Positions 62,231-64,000 of a stretch of DNA of 64,000 bases are shown here, piece by piece. The stretch covers positions 434,001 to 498,000 of the forward strand of contig JAXMCV010000001.1 in the NCBI GenBank assembly GCA_046349215.1. The letters run 5' to 3'. The translations under genes were made by a program, and so were the position numbers. Position 1 is the first letter of the stretch. Every line of letters starts with the position of its first letter. This stretch comes from JAJXWB01 sp046349215. GTDB lineage: Bacteria; Pseudomonadota; Alphaproteobacteria; Rhizobiales; Beijerinckiaceae. The notes below the pieces were generated by a model that had not been told where the DNA came from, ran no database searches, and worked only from the letters and a program-made list of their open reading frames with translations.

Positions 62231-63639
62231 GGGCTCGGCTCCGCGCCGAGATGGGCGAGCGTTTCCAGCAGCCGCATGTCGTCGGTCAGGCAGCGAAGAT
62301 CGAGCACCAGCGCGCCGTCCTCGATGCGGCCGACGACGGGAACGGGCAAGCCGCGCATTCTTTCCGAAAGCCCGACGACCTTGCGGGCGGCTTTTGCCTG
62401 CGACGCGCGGATGGCGAGGCCAGCGCTGGCGATCTTCTCCGTGGGCAATGCGCCCGACCCGACCTCGCTCGCGCATTCGCAAACGTTCACGACGAAATCC
62501 GGTCCCACCAGAGCCTGCACGCGCTGCACGATCCCCTGCGCCTGCGCCGCAATATCGGCGCGCGTCCGCGACAGGGCGCGCAGCGCGGGCAATCTATCGG
62601 CGAGCCGGTCCGGATCGCGATAGAGTTTCAGCGTCGCTTCCAGCGCGGCGATCCTGATCTTGTCGACGCGCAACGCGCGCTTCATCGGATTGCGGTTGAG
62701 ACGCTGGATCAGCTCCTTGCGGCCGACGATGAAACCCGCCTGCGGACCGCCGAGCAATTTATCGCCGGAGAAGGTGACCAGGTCGGTGCCCTCCGCGACG
62801 CATTCGGCCACCGTCGGCTCATGTTTCAGCCCGTAGCGCGCGAGATCGACCAGAACGCCGGAGCCGAGGTCGTTGACGAGCGGCGCGCCCTTCCCGTGCG
62901 CGATCTCAGCCAGTTCGCGCGCGGATACTTCCTTGGTGAAACCCTCGATCCGGTAGTTCGACGTATGCACCTTCAGAACGAGGCCGGTGCGCGGGCCGAT
63001 CGCCTCGGCATAGTCCTTGGCATGCGTGCGATTGGTCGTGCCGACCTCGACCAGCTTCGCGCCAGCGCGCGCCATGATGTCGGGCATGCGGAAGGCGCCG
63101 CCGATCTCGATCAGTTCGCCGCGCGAGACGATCGCCTCCTTGCCCTTGGCCAGCGTGTTCAGCGTCAGCAGGACGGCGGCTGCATTGTTGTTGACGATGG
63201 TCGCGTCTTCCGCGCCGGTCAGTTCCCGCAGCAGGCCGCGCAGGTGATCGTCGCGTTCGCCGCGCCTGCCGCCGCCGACATCGAATTCGAGCGCGACCGC
63301 CTCGCGCATGGCGGCGGTCGCCGCTTCCACCGCGGCGTCCGCCAGCAGCGCGCGGCCGAGATTGGTGTGCAGCACCGTACCGGTCAGGTTGATGACGCTT
63401 TTCAAAGACGGCTGCGCGGCGCGTTCCGCCGCTTCCGCCGCACGTGCGGCGATTGCGGCGGCGCCGTCGATTTCCTGCCGCCCCTCGCGCGCGGCCGCGA
63501 GCGCGTCGCGGATCGCGGCGACGACGATCGCACGCCCGTGACGCTCGACCGCCGCGGCGGCGGCCGGATCACGCAATACTTCGTCCACCGACGGCAGGCG
63601 CCGCAGCGATTGCGTGTCGGGGACCGGCTTGCTCTGCAT
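62227..63639 (-). CDS. selA: L-seryl-tRNA(Sec) selenium transferase SelA
   Basis: 470 residues. NLTGTVLHTNLGRALL, the pyridoxal-phosphate Lys294 in TFSGDKLLGGPQAG and the substrate loop GTTNRTHAKDY are typical. It converts seryl-tRNA(Sec) to selenocysteyl-tRNA(Sec) with selenophosphate. SelD is not in the window. It starts 2 bases after fdhE. Confidence 0.95.
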   Translation of the reverse strand: MQSKPVPDTQSLRRLPSVDEVLRDPAAAAAVERHGRAIVVAAIRDALAAAREGRQEIDGAAAIAARAAEAAERAAQPSLKSVINLTGTVLHTNLGRALLADAAVEAATAAMREAVALEFDVGGGRRGERDDHLRGLLRELTGAEDATIVNNNAAAVLLTLNTLAKGKEAIVSRGELIEIGGAFRMPDIMARAGAKLVEVGTTNRTHAKDYAEAIGPRTGLVLKVHTSNYRIEGFTKEVSARELAEIAHGKGAPLVNDLGSGVLVDLARYGLKHEPTVAECVAEGTDLVTFSGDKLLGGPQAGFIVGRKELIQRLNRNPMKRALRVDKIRIAALEATLKLYRDPDRLADRLPALRALSRTRADIAAQAQGIVQRVQALVGPDFVVNVCECASEVGSGALPTEKIASAGLAIRASQAKAARKVVGLSERMRGLPVPVVGRIEDGALVLDLRCLTDDMRLLETLAHLGAEPSP

Positions 63640-63641
63640 CG

Positions 63642-64000
63642 CTAATAGCCGATCAGGAAAGGATCGACGCCGCCGCGCCGCAGTCCGGTCTCGCGCACCA
63701 GAAGGTCGAGGCCGAGCGTCGCCACGTCGTCGGCAAAAGGATCAAGCGAGGGATCCTTCTGCGCCAGCATGATCTTCACGTAAGACTTGCACGTCTGGCA
63801 GGTCTCGGCGCGCACCTGTCCGGCGCTGGGCCCGTCGGCGATCTCCTCGTAAGAAATGCCGCCGGTCGATCCGCAGCACACGCATTTCACGCGCACGACA
63901 TGCCAGAAGGTCGAGCACAGCGAGCAGGCGCAATAGCGCACGCCGCTGGCGTTCGGCCAGTCGACGACCATGCTGGCGACAGGTGGCGAGCCGCAGGCCG
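63642..64000 (-). CDS. fdhE: Formate dehydrogenase accessory protein FdhE (3' part)
   Basis: The last 119 residues are visible; the start lies beyond the right edge. The frame enters with ACGSPPVAS and then has rubredoxin-like Cys pairs (CACSLCSTFWH, VKCVCCGS, CQTCKSYVK), the pattern of FdhE. It matures selenocysteine formate dehydrogenases. It leads the sel operon, which suggests that the fdh structural genes lie just outside the window. Confidence 0.92.
   Translation of the reverse strand, partial: ACGSPPVASMVVDWPNASGVRYCACSLCSTFWHVVRVKCVCCGSTGGISYEEIADGPSAGQVRAETCQTCKSYVKIMLAQKDPSLDPFADDVATLGLDLLVRETGLRRGGVDPFLIGY

Overview
The window looks like the chromosome of a high-GC alphaproteobacterium, most likely of the order Hyphomicrobiales (Rhizobiales). 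The reasons are the infA-maf-yacG-tRNA-Phe gene order, an AapJ-type amino-acid binding protein, an HWE-family histidine kinase, an Rrf2 regulator and the general codon use. No species is named because nothing here fixes one.

The left part (about 1 to 36,115) reads as an integrated genomic island. Its right end is a large serine recombinase gene that stops against the 3' end of a tRNA-Phe gene. The cargo is unusual. There are three complete RHS/YD-repeat giants of 2,000 to 2,100 residues, each with a Sec signal peptide, an N-terminal transglutaminase-like domain that lacks the catalytic cysteine, an RHS core, and a variable C-terminal tip followed by a small unrelated gene (probable toxin and immunity pair). 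Each giant is preceded by a secreted protein of about 100 residues carrying one YD repeat and a Trp/Gly-rich tail. Two giants lie in a 7.2 kb tandem duplication whose 3.19 kb core blocks are almost identical while their N-terminal regions and toxin tips have diverged. An orphan RHS tip is cut by the left edge, and an EF-Tu domain III-like small gene lies near it. A secreted phage-fibre-like protein starts the duplicated array, and a truncated copy of it marks the duplication joint. Further right are a collagen-like secreted protein, a secreted HELxH protein, a complete IS3-family (IS2-group) insertion with a 5-bp target duplication, and a plasmid-like operon with a ParA/TraL-like ATPase that leads to the recombinase.

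The right part (36.1 to 64 kb) is ordinary chromosome: yacG, maf, infA and pssA; a lipoprotein / L,D-transpeptidase / aapJ unit; an HWE sensor kinase; an undecaprenyl-phosphate sugar transferase; a leucine-degradation operon (isovaleryl-CoA dehydrogenase and both methylcrotonyl-CoA carboxylase subunits) with a divergent AraC regulator; a flavin-dependent monooxygenase/dehydrogenase; a diacylglycerol-kinase-like lipid kinase; a TetR/arylsulfatase divergon with a perfect 26-bp palindrome; Lrp and Rrf2 regulators; a sulfonate uptake operon ending in a TauD-like dioxygenase; and a compact fdhE-selA-selB-selC selenocysteine operon.

Together, the sulfatase, SsuABC and TauD genes point to scavenging of organosulfur. 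The sel genes point to a selenocysteine formate dehydrogenase outside the window. The island is best read as a surface-exposed or secreted polymorphic-toxin and adhesin locus that diversifies by tip exchange and core recombination. No type VI secretion gene, CRISPR array or replication origin was seen.
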